DNA from: Phosphoribacter sp044220725
Lineage (GTDB): Bacteria > Actinomycetota > Actinomycetes > Actinomycetales > Dermatophilaceae
Assembly: GCA_044220725.1 (NCBI GenBank)
Contig: JBGAQN010000015.1
Span: 1 to 35,009 of the forward strand
Reading direction: 5' to 3'
DNA: 35,009 bases
The translations under genes and the position numbers were made by a program. Positions 1-6,551 of this stretch are shown in pieces. The notes under the pieces are model-generated. The model saw only the letters and a program-made list of their open reading frames with translations, had not been told where the DNA came from and made no database searches. The first letter of the stretch is position 1. Every line of letters starts with the position of its first letter.

Positions 1-47
1 GGCACGACCCGCACCCTCTGCGCCCCCCGCACCACCCGCATCACCAT

Positions 48-82
48 CACCCACGCATCACCCGCACCCACGCATCACCCCG
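48..82. repeat. 17-bp imperfect tandem repeat upstream of ptsH
   Basis: The unit CACCCACGCATCACCCG occurs at 48-64 and again at 65-82, where one extra C is inserted. It sits just before the ptsH ribosome binding site (GAAAGGA at 84-90). The surrounding 1-98 stretch is C-rich and I see no clear -35/-10 pair, so the ptsH promoter probably lies before the window. The repeat may be simple slippage. Confidence 0.6.
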
Positions 83-98
83 CGAAAGGACACCCGTC

Positions 99-368
99 AT
101 GGCCACCCGTACCGTCACCATCGCCTCATCCGTCGGCCTGCACGCCCGCCCGGCCTCGCTGTTCGTCCAGGCCGCCAACGCAACCGGTCTGGACATCGAG
201 ATCGGGCGTGAGGGTGAGGACTTCGTCGATGCAACCAGCATCCTCGGCGTCATGGCCCTGGACGCCAAGCACGGCGAGGAGATCACCCTGACCGCCGAAG
301 GCGAGGGGGCCGAGGACGCTCTCGACTCGCTCGTTGCGCTCCTGTCCCGCGACCTCGACGCGGAGTGA
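99..368 (+). CDS. ptsH: Phosphocarrier protein HPr of the sugar phosphotransferase system
   Basis: HPr is the small cytoplasmic phosphocarrier that takes phosphate from enzyme I and passes it to sugar-specific IIA domains. The 89-residue length is normal for the family. The active-site motif GLHARPAS places the phosphorylated histidine at residue 15. The second conserved segment, TSILGVMAL, carries Ser47 where Firmicutes HPr has its regulatory Ser46; whether it is phosphorylated here cannot be told. The ATG start has a GAAAGGA ribosome binding site 8 bases upstream. The stop is 4 bp before ptsI, so the two genes surely form one operon. Sequence before the window could hold more PTS genes. Confidence 0.97.
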   Translation: MATRTVTIASSVGLHARPASLFVQAANATGLDIEIGREGEDFVDATSILGVMALDAKHGEEITLTAEGEGAEDALDSLVALLSRDLDAE

Positions 369-372
369 TCCG

Positions 373-2055
373 ATGACCGAGTCCACCAGGGGCATCGGCG
401 TCAGCCCGGGCGCGGCGGTGGGCCCGGTCGTCCAGGTCCGCCCTCCGGTCCGCCCGCCGGACAACGAGCCCGCCACGACCGACGCCGCCGCCGCCGCCGA
501 GCACGTACGCATCAAGGCGGTCTTCGAGTCGGTCGCCGTGACCCTTGAGGAGCGCGCGTCCGCTGCCGACGAAACCGCCCAACAGATCCTCACCGCCACG
601 GCTCTCATCGCTAGAGACAAGGGTCTGCAGAAGGCGATCGGCAAGCATCTCGCTGCCGGCAAAGGCCCCACCACGGCGGTCACCGCTGCCGTCGAGGAGT
701 ATGCCGCGCAGTTCGAGGCGCTCGGCGGCTACTTCGCCGAGCGGGTCACCGACCTCAAGGACGTCCGGAACCGGGCGGTTGCCCGGCTACTCGGGCACGA
801 TGACCCCGGGGTCCCGGACTTCCATGTCCCGAGCGTCATTGTGGCCCACGACCTCGCCCCGGCCGAGACCGCGACGCTCAACCCGGCCATGGTGCGGGCG
901 ATCGTCACCGAGGCGGGCGGCCGCACCAGCCACACGGCCATCCTCGCCGCCCAAATGGGCATCCCTGCGGTCGTCCAGTTCGTCGGTGCCACGGCGATCC
1001 CGGCAGGCACGATCGTCGCGGTCGACGGAGATTCGGGCGAGGTGACCCTTGATCCGAGCGAGGACTACCAGCGCGAGCTGGTCGGCAAGCGTGAGCGCAG
1101 GCGGTCTGCGTTGGCCGGCTCGGCTGGGCCCGGTCGGACCCGGGACGGACACCCGATCGCGCTGCTGGCCAACATCGGTGGCGTCGACGACGCGGTCTCT
1201 GCTGCCGCGCAGGACCTCGAAGGGGTCGGGCTGTTCCGGACCGAGTTCGTCTTCCTGAGCCGGGACACGGCGCCCACGCTGGCAGAGCAGACCGAGATCT
1301 ACACCAAGGTATTCGAACCGTTCGGGACGCGTCGCGTGGTCGTCCGGACGCTGGATGCCGGAGCCGACAAGCCGTTGGCCTTCGCCGACCTTGGGCCGGA
1401 GGAGAACCCGGCGCTGGGCAAGCGTGGTTTGCGGCTCTCGGCGCTGCGCCAGGACCTGCTGGACACCCAGCTCGAAGCGTTGGGTGCGGCAGCCAAGGCC
1501 ACCCGGGCGGAGGTCAAGGTGATGGCGCCGATGGTGGCCACCCCGGAGGAGGCCGCCTGGTTCGCCCGTCGGGTGCGCGAGAACGGCCTCCCCAGTGTCG
1601 GCGTGATGATCGAGGTGCCCGGGGCGGCCCTGTTGGCTAGCCACGTGCTGGCCGAGGTCGACTTTGGGTCGCTCGGCACCAACGACCTCGCGCAATACAC
1701 CATGGCCGCCGACCGGATGGAGGGCGAGCTCTCCGATCTGCTCGATCCGTGGCAGCCTGCAGTGCTCAAGGTCATCGGACACGCCTGCGACGGCGCCCGG
1801 GTGGCCGGTAAGCCCATCGGGGTCTGCGGCGAGGCCGGCGGTGATCCGCTCCTGGCGCTCGTCCTGGCCGGGCTTGGCGTCGGCAGCCTGTCGATGGCCC
1901 CGTCCAAGGTGTCGATCGTGCGGTTCGCCCTGTCGTTGCACGACCTCGCGACCTGTCACGGGATGGCGACGGCCGCGTTGGACGCCCGGACCGCCACGGA
2001 CGCCCGGGAGGCTGTCCTCGCACTGGCCCATGAGGACCTCGTCGCTCTGCTCTAA
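373..2055 (+). CDS. ptsI: Phosphoenolpyruvate-protein phosphotransferase (PTS enzyme I)
   Basis: Enzyme I starts the PTS cascade by taking phosphate from phosphoenolpyruvate and handing it to HPr. The 560-residue product has the expected order: an N-terminal swivelling domain with the phosphohistidine motif GGRTSH (His187) and a C-terminal PEP-binding barrel. The barrel carries GLFRTEFVF, the MIEVPGA segment, GTNDLAQYTMAADR and the catalytic cysteine in GVCGEAGGD (Cys485). The reading frame is open from 334, inside ptsH, but ATG 373 is preferred: it follows the ptsH stop, has GGAG 7 bases upstream, and gives the normal family N-terminus (GIGVSPG). Transcription probably ends in the hairpin array that follows. 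Confidence 0.97.
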   Translation: MTESTRGIGVSPGAAVGPVVQVRPPVRPPDNEPATTDAAAAAEHVRIKAVFESVAVTLEERASAADETAQQILTATALIARDKGLQKAIGKHLAAGKGPTTAVTAAVEEYAAQFEALGGYFAERVTDLKDVRNRAVARLLGHDDPGVPDFHVPSVIVAHDLAPAETATLNPAMVRAIVTEAGGRTSHTAILAAQMGIPAVVQFVGATAIPAGTIVAVDGDSGEVTLDPSEDYQRELVGKRERRRSALAGSAGPGRTRDGHPIALLANIGGVDDAVSAAAQDLEGVGLFRTEFVFLSRDTAPTLAEQTEIYTKVFEPFGTRRVVVRTLDAGADKPLAFADLGPEENPALGKRGLRLSALRQDLLDTQLEALGAAAKATRAEVKVMAPMVATPEEAAWFARRVRENGLPSVGVMIEVPGAALLASHVLAEVDFGSLGTNDLAQYTMAADRMEGELSDLLDPWQPAVLKVIGHACDGARVAGKPIGVCGEAGGDPLLALVLAGLGVGSLSMAPSKVSIVRFALSLHDLATCHGMATAALDARTATDAREAVLALAHEDLVALL

Positions 2056-2106
2056 GCCGCCGACCGAGGCCATGTGCCAAGCCACGGTCATAGCGATCCC
2101 ACAACG

Positions 2107-2143
2107 CTGAGGCACTGATCACGCACAGTGGTCAGTGCCTCAG
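2107..2143 (+). terminator. Hairpin 1 of a repeated 62-bp unit after ptsI
   Basis: A 16-bp stem (CTGAGGCACTGATCAC with GTGGTCAGTGCCTCAG) closes a 5-nt loop, GCACA. All pairs are Watson-Crick except one T.G that would be a wobble in plus-strand RNA. It lies 51 bp after the ptsI stop, so a transcription-terminator or mRNA 3'-end role is likely. There is no T-run after it, which is common for actinobacterial hairpins. Confidence 0.7.
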
Positions 2144-2168
2144 TACCAACACCCGCCACCGCAGCACA

Positions 2169-2205
2169 CTGAGGCGTTGATCACGCACAGTGGTCAGTGC
2201 CTCAG
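2169..2205 (+). terminator. Hairpin 2 of the repeated 62-bp unit
   Basis: This hairpin has the same architecture and the same GCACA loop as the one starting at 2107, exactly 62 bp downstream. The left arm changed to CTGAGGCGTTGATCAC while the right arm did not. Two former Watson-Crick pairs become G.T and T.G, and a third T.G is shared with copy 1. All 16 positions still pair as RNA if the plus strand is transcribed, but not if the minus strand is. Confidence 0.68.
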
Positions 2206-2230
2206 TACCAACACCCAGCCCGGCAGCACG

Positions 2231-2267
2231 CTGAGGCGTTGACCACGCACAGTGGACAACGCCTCAG
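2231..2267 (+). terminator. Hairpin 3 of the repeated 62-bp unit
   Basis: This is the third copy, again 62 bp on, with arms CTGAGGCGTTGACCAC and GTGGACAACGCCTCAG and loop GCACA. Relative to copy 1, both arms changed together (AC/GT to GT/AC), so pairing is kept by compensatory change. A single A-A mismatch remains at stem position 12. The linkers between copies (TACCAACACCC...GCAGCAC) are also nearly identical, so the whole 62-bp unit was duplicated. Confidence 0.68.
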
Positions 2268-2366
2268 CCCGGGCACACCCCCACCCTCCGCCTGGGCCTC
2301 CTCCTCCCCACCCTCCGCGGGCCTGATCACCCGTCCCCGGGTTCCCCGGTCCCCCCACCCTGTCCA
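2268..2366. other. C-rich non-coding tract between hairpins 3 and 4
   Basis: About 100 bp are almost purely pyrimidine-rich on the plus strand, and the 12-mer CCCACCCTCCGC occurs twice. The minus strand therefore has several runs of three to six G with short spacers, which could form G-quadruplex structures. No convincing open reading frame or promoter is visible here. Confidence 0.5.
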
Positions 2367-2415
2367 GAAACCCTGAGGCACTGCTCACTCTCAGTGAGCA
2401 GTGCCTCAGCGTTTC
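2367..2415. terminator. Perfect palindromic hairpin 4, likely bidirectional terminator
   Basis: The core at 2373-2409 is a perfect 17-bp stem (CTGAGGCACTGCTCACT and its complement) around a CTC loop. After one C-C mismatch the pairing continues for five pairs (GAAAC with GTTTC). The stem therefore ends in short T-runs whichever strand is read. It lies 62 bp past the stop of the minus-strand flavoprotein gene and between convergent genes, as expected for a two-way terminator. Its outer arm is shared with hairpins 1-3, but loop and inner stem differ. Confidence 0.75.
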
Positions 2416-2471
2416 ACTACCCCACACCCCCGACCCCCACCCGACGGGGCCGCACGTGGGTCGAGCCGGCC

Positions 2472-4142
2472 TCAACGCACGAGCTTTCCGGGGTTGAGGA
2501 TCCCCGTCGGGTCGAGGGTGTCCTTGACGGCGCGCAGCACCCGCATGCCCAGCTCGCCGACCTCAGCGGCCAGCCCGTCGACGTGATCGGCGCCGACGGC
2601 ATGGTGGTGGGTCACCGTCCCACCGCCCGTCACGATCGCCGCGGTAGCCGCGGTCTTGATCGCGCGCCACTGAGCCAGGGGATCGGCCGCCTCTGGAGCG
2701 ACGACGGTGAAATACAGCGAAGCCCCCGTCGGATAGAGATGCGAGACGTGACACTGGACGATGAGCGGCACCCCCTGCTCTGCTGACACCGCCCGGATCG
2801 CTGCGGCCACTCGGTCATGCAGCGCAACGAGATTGGCCCACGATGTCGCCGTCTCCAACGTCTCGACGAGGACGCCGTGGCCCATGAGTTCGTCTCTCAA
2901 GTAGGGCCCGGAGAACCGACCCTTCTCCCACGCGCGGGCGATTGCGGACGGCATACGGACGGCTCCAACCTGGCGCAGCACGTCCCAGGCGGCCGTCTTG
3001 CGCTCCCTCAGTGAACGCGCGTCGGACCCCTCCCAGAGCAACACGACCAGGCACGCGGCGGGCAGCCGCCGCGCCTTCGTGTATGCCGAGAGCGCTTGCC
3101 CCGCCAGCCCGGCCAGCCCCAGGCTCACGCGGGTCTCGTCGGGGTCGGACAACCGCACGACGTCGGGCCGGATCCCGTGCGGCAGATCCTGGGCGAGGGC
3201 GCGCAAGCCCTCGGCCGCCGCCCCGAACGACGGGAACGCCAGCGCCGAGTATGCCGTCTGGCTGGGCATCGGCGTGATCGCCATGGTCACCTCGGTGATG
3301 ATCCCCAGCGCCCCCTCGCTCCCGACGACGAGATCCAACAGCCGAGGCCCGGCCGCACTCGCCGGGGCTCGCATGTCCAACCGGAGGGTCCCTTCGGGCG
3401 TCGCCAGCGTCGCACCGCGGACGATCTCGTCGATGCGGCCATACCCGGTCGATGCCTGACCCGCGGACCGCGTCGCGACATAGCCACCGATGGTCGCCTC
3501 CTGGTGGCTCTGCGGATAGTGCCCGAGGGTGAACCCGTGCGGTCGCAGCGCGCCTTCCACGTCCGGGCCGCGCATCCCCGGCTGTAAGACGGCGGTCCGT
3601 GAGACCGGGTCGATCGACAGCATCCGATTGAGGCGGCGCAGGTCGATGGACACCGACGCTGCGAGCGGACCGGCCGAACCCGACACTCCCCCAACGACAC
3701 TCGTGCCCCCGCCGAAGGGGACGACGGCGAGGCGGCGGTCGCGGCATACGGTCAGCAGTTGCTCGATGTCGGTCGCGTCTGCGGGGGTGACCACGACGTC
3801 CGGCGCGTCCGCCGCGTCTCCGTCACGCAACCGGCGCAGGTCGAGGTAGGACTTCCCAGCCGCGTGCTCCACCCGGGCGAGCCGGTCGGTGTGGACGTAT
3901 GCCGTGCCCACCACCGCCCGCACGGCCGCCAGGTCCTCTGCGGTGAGCCGACTCTCGGGGAGTCGGACGTCCTCGAGGTCGACCGGGCGGGTCGGGTGGG
4001 CCCGACGGGTGACGCGGAGCTCGCGGCGGAGCATGGCCCAGGAGCGTTCCGGGAGCGGATGTCCGTCGGCCGGGTCGCCCCACCCGTGCCAGGGAGAGCG
4101 GGCAATCGTACGGGTGAGGGCGTCCTGTGGTGCCGGAGTCAT
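2472..4142 (-). CDS. FAD-linked oxidase, alkyl-dihydroxyacetonephosphate synthase-like
   Basis: The 556-residue protein is a flavoprotein of the vanillyl-alcohol-oxidase/AGPS fold. The FAD domain shows PFGGGTSVVGGVSG, GHYPQSHQEATIGGYVATR and VVGSEGALGIITEVT. The C-terminal part has CHVSHLYPTGASLYF and a triple histidine at about 512-514 in GGGTVTHHHAVG; this HHH motif is characteristic of alkyl-DHAP synthases, which swap an acyl for an alkyl chain on DHAP to make ether lipids. The likely role is therefore ether-lipid synthesis, though generic GlcD-type hydroxyacid oxidation is possible. ATG 4142 is chosen from alignment memory; it has no Shine-Dalgarno and directly abuts the palindromic operator, so a leaderless mRNA is plausible. 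It is divergent from the tetR-glpD arm, the same order I recall for M. tuberculosis Rv2251/Rv2250c/Rv2249c. Confidence 0.85.
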   Translation of the reverse strand: MTPAPQDALTRTIARSPWHGWGDPADGHPLPERSWAMLRRELRVTRRAHPTRPVDLEDVRLPESRLTAEDLAAVRAVVGTAYVHTDRLARVEHAAGKSYLDLRRLRDGDAADAPDVVVTPADATDIEQLLTVCRDRRLAVVPFGGGTSVVGGVSGSAGPLAASVSIDLRRLNRMLSIDPVSRTAVLQPGMRGPDVEGALRPHGFTLGHYPQSHQEATIGGYVATRSAGQASTGYGRIDEIVRGATLATPEGTLRLDMRAPASAAGPRLLDLVVGSEGALGIITEVTMAITPMPSQTAYSALAFPSFGAAAEGLRALAQDLPHGIRPDVVRLSDPDETRVSLGLAGLAGQALSAYTKARRLPAACLVVLLWEGSDARSLRERKTAAWDVLRQVGAVRMPSAIARAWEKGRFSGPYLRDELMGHGVLVETLETATSWANLVALHDRVAAAIRAVSAEQGVPLIVQCHVSHLYPTGASLYFTVVAPEAADPLAQWRAIKTAATAAIVTGGGTVTHHHAVGADHVDGLAAEVGELGMRVLRAVKDTLDPTGILNPGKLVR

Positions 4143-4171
4143 GTGAAACATTGTTACATGGAATGTTTCAC
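4143..4171. promoter_or_regulatory. Palindromic operator in the flavoprotein/tetR divergent promoter
   Basis: GTGAAACATT (4143-4152) and AATGTTTCAC (4162-4171) form a perfect 10-bp inverted repeat around a 9-bp centre. It is strikingly AT-rich in a region of roughly 70% GC. It touches the flavoprotein start codon on one side and precedes tetR on the other. It is the obvious binding site for the adjacent TetR-family protein, controlling both arms. Confidence 0.75.
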
Positions 4172-4181
4172 TTGCTGTAGT
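4153..4181 (+). promoter_or_regulatory. Candidate tetR promoter overlapping the operator
   Basis: GTTACA (4153-4158) and TGTAGT (4176-4181) each match 4 of 6 bases of the sigma-70 consensus and are 17 bp apart. The -35 element falls in the operator centre, so bound repressor would block it. The predicted start of transcription is near 4188, leaving a short leader with AGGAGG at 4197-4202. Confidence 0.4.
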
Positions 4182-4206
4182 GTGGTGGGAGTTCCCAGGA
4201 GGCCCG

Positions 4207-4923
4207 ATGACCCACTCCCCCGTCCAGCCGCACGCTGGCCGCAGCCGTGGCGACGGTACGGATCGGCCGTTGAACGACGGCACGGACCGGCCGTTGGACG
4301 ATGACCTCGTCGCCGCCGTGGTCGCCGAAGTCCGCGACTACGGCGTCCGGCGCGCAACCGCCAGCTCCATCGCGGCGCGGGCGGGTGTCTCCCGGGTGAC
4401 CCTCTACCGCCGGGGCGGCAGCGTACGCAGCCTCGTGCTCGACGCCCTGTCGGCCGAGTTCGCCCGGGTGCTCGGCGAGGCTGCCCGAGCAACCGACGGC
4501 GCCACGGCCCGCGAGCGCCTGGTCGACCTGTGTCTGCGGGCGGTCGACGTGCTCGCCCACGATCCGCTCGTCGAGGCGCTGCTGCGCCACGATCCCGAGT
4601 TGCTGCTGCCCTATCTCGTCGATCGGCCCGGCCAGAGCCAGCTCAACGCGGCCCGGCTCATCGAGACGGGAATCGCCGCGGGCCACGCCGACGGCTCGAT
4701 CCGGGAGCTGGACGGGCCCTTGGCCGCGACGACGATCCTGCACGTCCTGACCCCCTTCGTCGTGTCGGCCCGGCTCGTCGAGAGCCAGGCCGACGTGACC
4801 GACGTGCACGCCGAGCTGGCCATCATGCTGGACGGCTACCTCCGCCCGACCCGGACCCCGGCGTGCCCCGCGGCGGCGCCTCCAGGACACCCACCGGTTC
4901 GTCCCGCCAGGGGCACGCGATGA
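4207..4923 (+). CDS. TetR-family transcriptional regulator
   Basis: A 238-residue DNA-binding protein with an N-terminal helix-turn-helix of TetR type (TASSIAARAGVSRVTLYRR, about residues 50-70) and a helical ligand domain. The ATG at 4207 follows a strong AGGAGG (4197-4202); the frame is also open from GTG 4180, but that start would bury the ribosome site. The first 35 residues are low-complexity and include an in-frame 8-residue duplication (GTDRPLND/GTDRPLDD). The last 20 or so are Pro/Ala-rich. It probably binds the palindrome at 4143-4171, repressing itself, glpD and the divergent flavoprotein gene. The ligand is unknown; an acyl-CoA or glycerol metabolite would fit the neighbours. Its stop overlaps the glpD start. 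Confidence 0.88.
   Translation: MTHSPVQPHAGRSRGDGTDRPLNDGTDRPLDDDLVAAVVAEVRDYGVRRATASSIAARAGVSRVTLYRRGGSVRSLVLDALSAEFARVLGEAARATDGATARERLVDLCLRAVDVLAHDPLVEALLRHDPELLLPYLVDRPGQSQLNAARLIETGIAAGHADGSIRELDGPLAATTILHVLTPFVVSARLVESQADVTDVHAELAIMLDGYLRPTRTPACPAAAPPGHPPVRPARGTR
4252..4299 (+). repeat. Two-copy 24-bp in-frame tandem repeat inside tetR
   Basis: Two adjacent 24-bp units (4252-4275 and 4276-4299) differ at only three bases. They encode the duplicated segment DGTDRPLN/DGTDRPLD ahead of the helix-turn-helix. It is a recent slippage-type duplication in a part of the protein that is usually disordered. Confidence 0.7.
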
Positions 4924-6551
4924 TGCGGGCCGGGCCGGACGGCATACGGGCGACCCTGGACCGGACCACCCGCGACCGGGCCTTGCATCGCTTGGCGGAA
5001 CGGCGCTATGACGTCCTCGTCGTCGGGGGCGGTGTCACTGGTGCCGGCGTGGCGCTCGACGCGGCCTCCCGCGGCCTGCGCACGGCGCTCGTCGAACGCG
5101 TGGATCTCGCGGCGGGCACGAGTCGGTGGAGCTCGAAGCTCGTCCATGGCGGATTGCGCTACCTCGCCAAGGGTGATCTGCCGATCGCGTGGGAGTCGGC
5201 CCACGAACGCCATGCGCTGACCACGGCTATCGCCCCGCACCTCATCCGCCCGCTGGCGACCATCGTGCCGCTGGACGACAACACCGGGCCGTGGATGGGG
5301 GCGCTCACCGAGACCGGCATCCGGCTGGCCGACCTGTTGCGGGTGGGCTCGCGCACCCCGCGGACGGTCCTGCCGCCGCCGCTGCGGGTCAGTGCGGAAG
5401 CTGCGCTCCTGCACGCCCCGGGGCTGCGCCGCGACGGACTTCGCGGCGGCATCGTCTATTGGGACGCCGCTTTGGAAGACGACGCCCGGCTGGTCGTCGC
5501 GTTGGCTCGGACGGCCGCGGCATACGGGGCGGACGTTGTACCCCATTGCGGCGCAACGCAACTCAGCGACAGCACCGCGGTCCTCACCGACGAGCTGTCC
5601 GGTGCGACGCTCGCCGTGCAGGCGGGCGTCGTCGTCAACGCGACCGGCGTCTGGGCGGGCGAGCACGAGCCGAGCGTTCACATCCGGCCCAGCCGCGGGT
5701 CACACCTCGTCGTCCGGTCGACCACCTTGGGCGAACCCAGGGCGATGATGACCGCGCCGGTGCCTGGACACTTCGGTCGGTTCGTCTTCGCGGTCCCGCA
5801 CCCCGACGGCCTGGTCCACATCGGCCTCACCGATGAGCCCGCGGACGGGGTCGACGGGCTGGCGCCCGAGGTCCCCGAGGCGGACGAGACGTTCCTGCTG
5901 GAGACCATGAGTCTGGCTCTGGAGCGCCCGATCACCTCGGCCGACGTCGTGGGCCGATTCGCGGGTTTGCGTCCGCTGGTCGCCTCAATGAGGGGGCCGG
6001 GTTGGGCGGACGGCAGTGACACAGCCGACACCGCCGACGCCTCCCGGGTCCATGTCCTTGTCGACGAACCTGGGCTCCCGGTGTCGATTATCGGCGGGAA
6101 GCTCACGACCTACCGTCGGATGGCCCAAGACACCGTCGATGCCGTATGCCGCCGCCTCACCATCGCGCGCCCCTGCCGGACTGCGTCGCTCCCGCTCGTG
6201 GGTGCCGCCGACCCGGCAACGCTGCGGCGCGTCCCCGCCCCGGCCCGGTTGGTGCGCCGGTACGGGATCGAGGCCCCGGAGGTCGCCGCCCTGGCCGACC
6301 GGTTCGGCGTCTGGCTCAGCGAACCGGTCGCACCCGGCTGCCCCGTCCGGGGCGTCGAGCTGCTGCACGGCGTGCTCGCCGAGGGTGCGGTCACTGCCGA
6401 CGACCTGCTCACCAGGCGGACCCGGGTCTCGATGGTCGACGCGGACCTGGTCCCGGCCACCCCGGTCGCGCAGCGGATTCTGGCGCTCGCCGAAACGATC
6501 CCGACCCGGCCGGCGCGAGAGTCGGCCCGGCGGCATACCGTGGGGGCGTGA
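4920..6551 (+). CDS. glpD: Glycerol-3-phosphate dehydrogenase/oxidase, FAD-dependent
   Basis: GlpD oxidises sn-glycerol 3-phosphate to dihydroxyacetone phosphate and passes electrons to membrane menaquinone. The 543-residue sequence has the FAD dinucleotide fold (VVGGGVTGAG, residues 34-43), the GlpD signature GTSRWSSKLVHGGLRYL, and VSIIGGKLTTYRRMAQ later on. The C-terminal GlpD domain is present. ATG 4920 overlaps the tetR stop (a second ATG follows at 4923), and the TGA overlaps the next GTG, so the three plus-strand genes are one operon. Its product DHAP is the backbone precursor for alkyl-DHAP synthase, linking it to the divergent flavoprotein. Octamer copies inside force unusual codons, for example ATA in D-G-I-R near 4942. 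Confidence 0.92.
   Translation: MMRAGPDGIRATLDRTTRDRALHRLAERRYDVLVVGGGVTGAGVALDAASRGLRTALVERVDLAAGTSRWSSKLVHGGLRYLAKGDLPIAWESAHERHALTTAIAPHLIRPLATIVPLDDNTGPWMGALTETGIRLADLLRVGSRTPRTVLPPPLRVSAEAALLHAPGLRRDGLRGGIVYWDAALEDDARLVVALARTAAAYGADVVPHCGATQLSDSTAVLTDELSGATLAVQAGVVVNATGVWAGEHEPSVHIRPSRGSHLVVRSTTLGEPRAMMTAPVPGHFGRFVFAVPHPDGLVHIGLTDEPADGVDGLAPEVPEADETFLLETMSLALERPITSADVVGRFAGLRPLVASMRGPGWADGSDTADTADASRVHVLVDEPGLPVSIIGGKLTTYRRMAQDTVDAVCRRLTIARPCRTASLPLVGAADPATLRRVPAPARLVRRYGIEAPEVAALADRFGVWLSEPVAPGCPVRGVELLHGVLAEGAVTADDLLTRRTRVSMVDADLVPATPVAQRILALAETIPTRPARESARRHTVGA

Noticed and set aside
334..372. Upstream in-frame start for ptsI inside ptsH
   Set aside because: It would add 13 residues absent from the enzyme I family, whereas ATG 373 has a ribosome site and the normal N-terminus.
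787..2115. Long minus-strand open frame (442 codons) opposite ptsI
   Set aside because: It is the antisense shadow of a well-conserved enzyme I gene; GC-rich third positions keep the opposite frame open. There is no ribosome site and no recognisable protein.
2107..2409. Possible CRISPR-like array of palindromic repeats
   Set aside because: Only four units; the 25-bp linkers between the first three are near-identical instead of unique, there are no cas genes, and the units are long hairpins.
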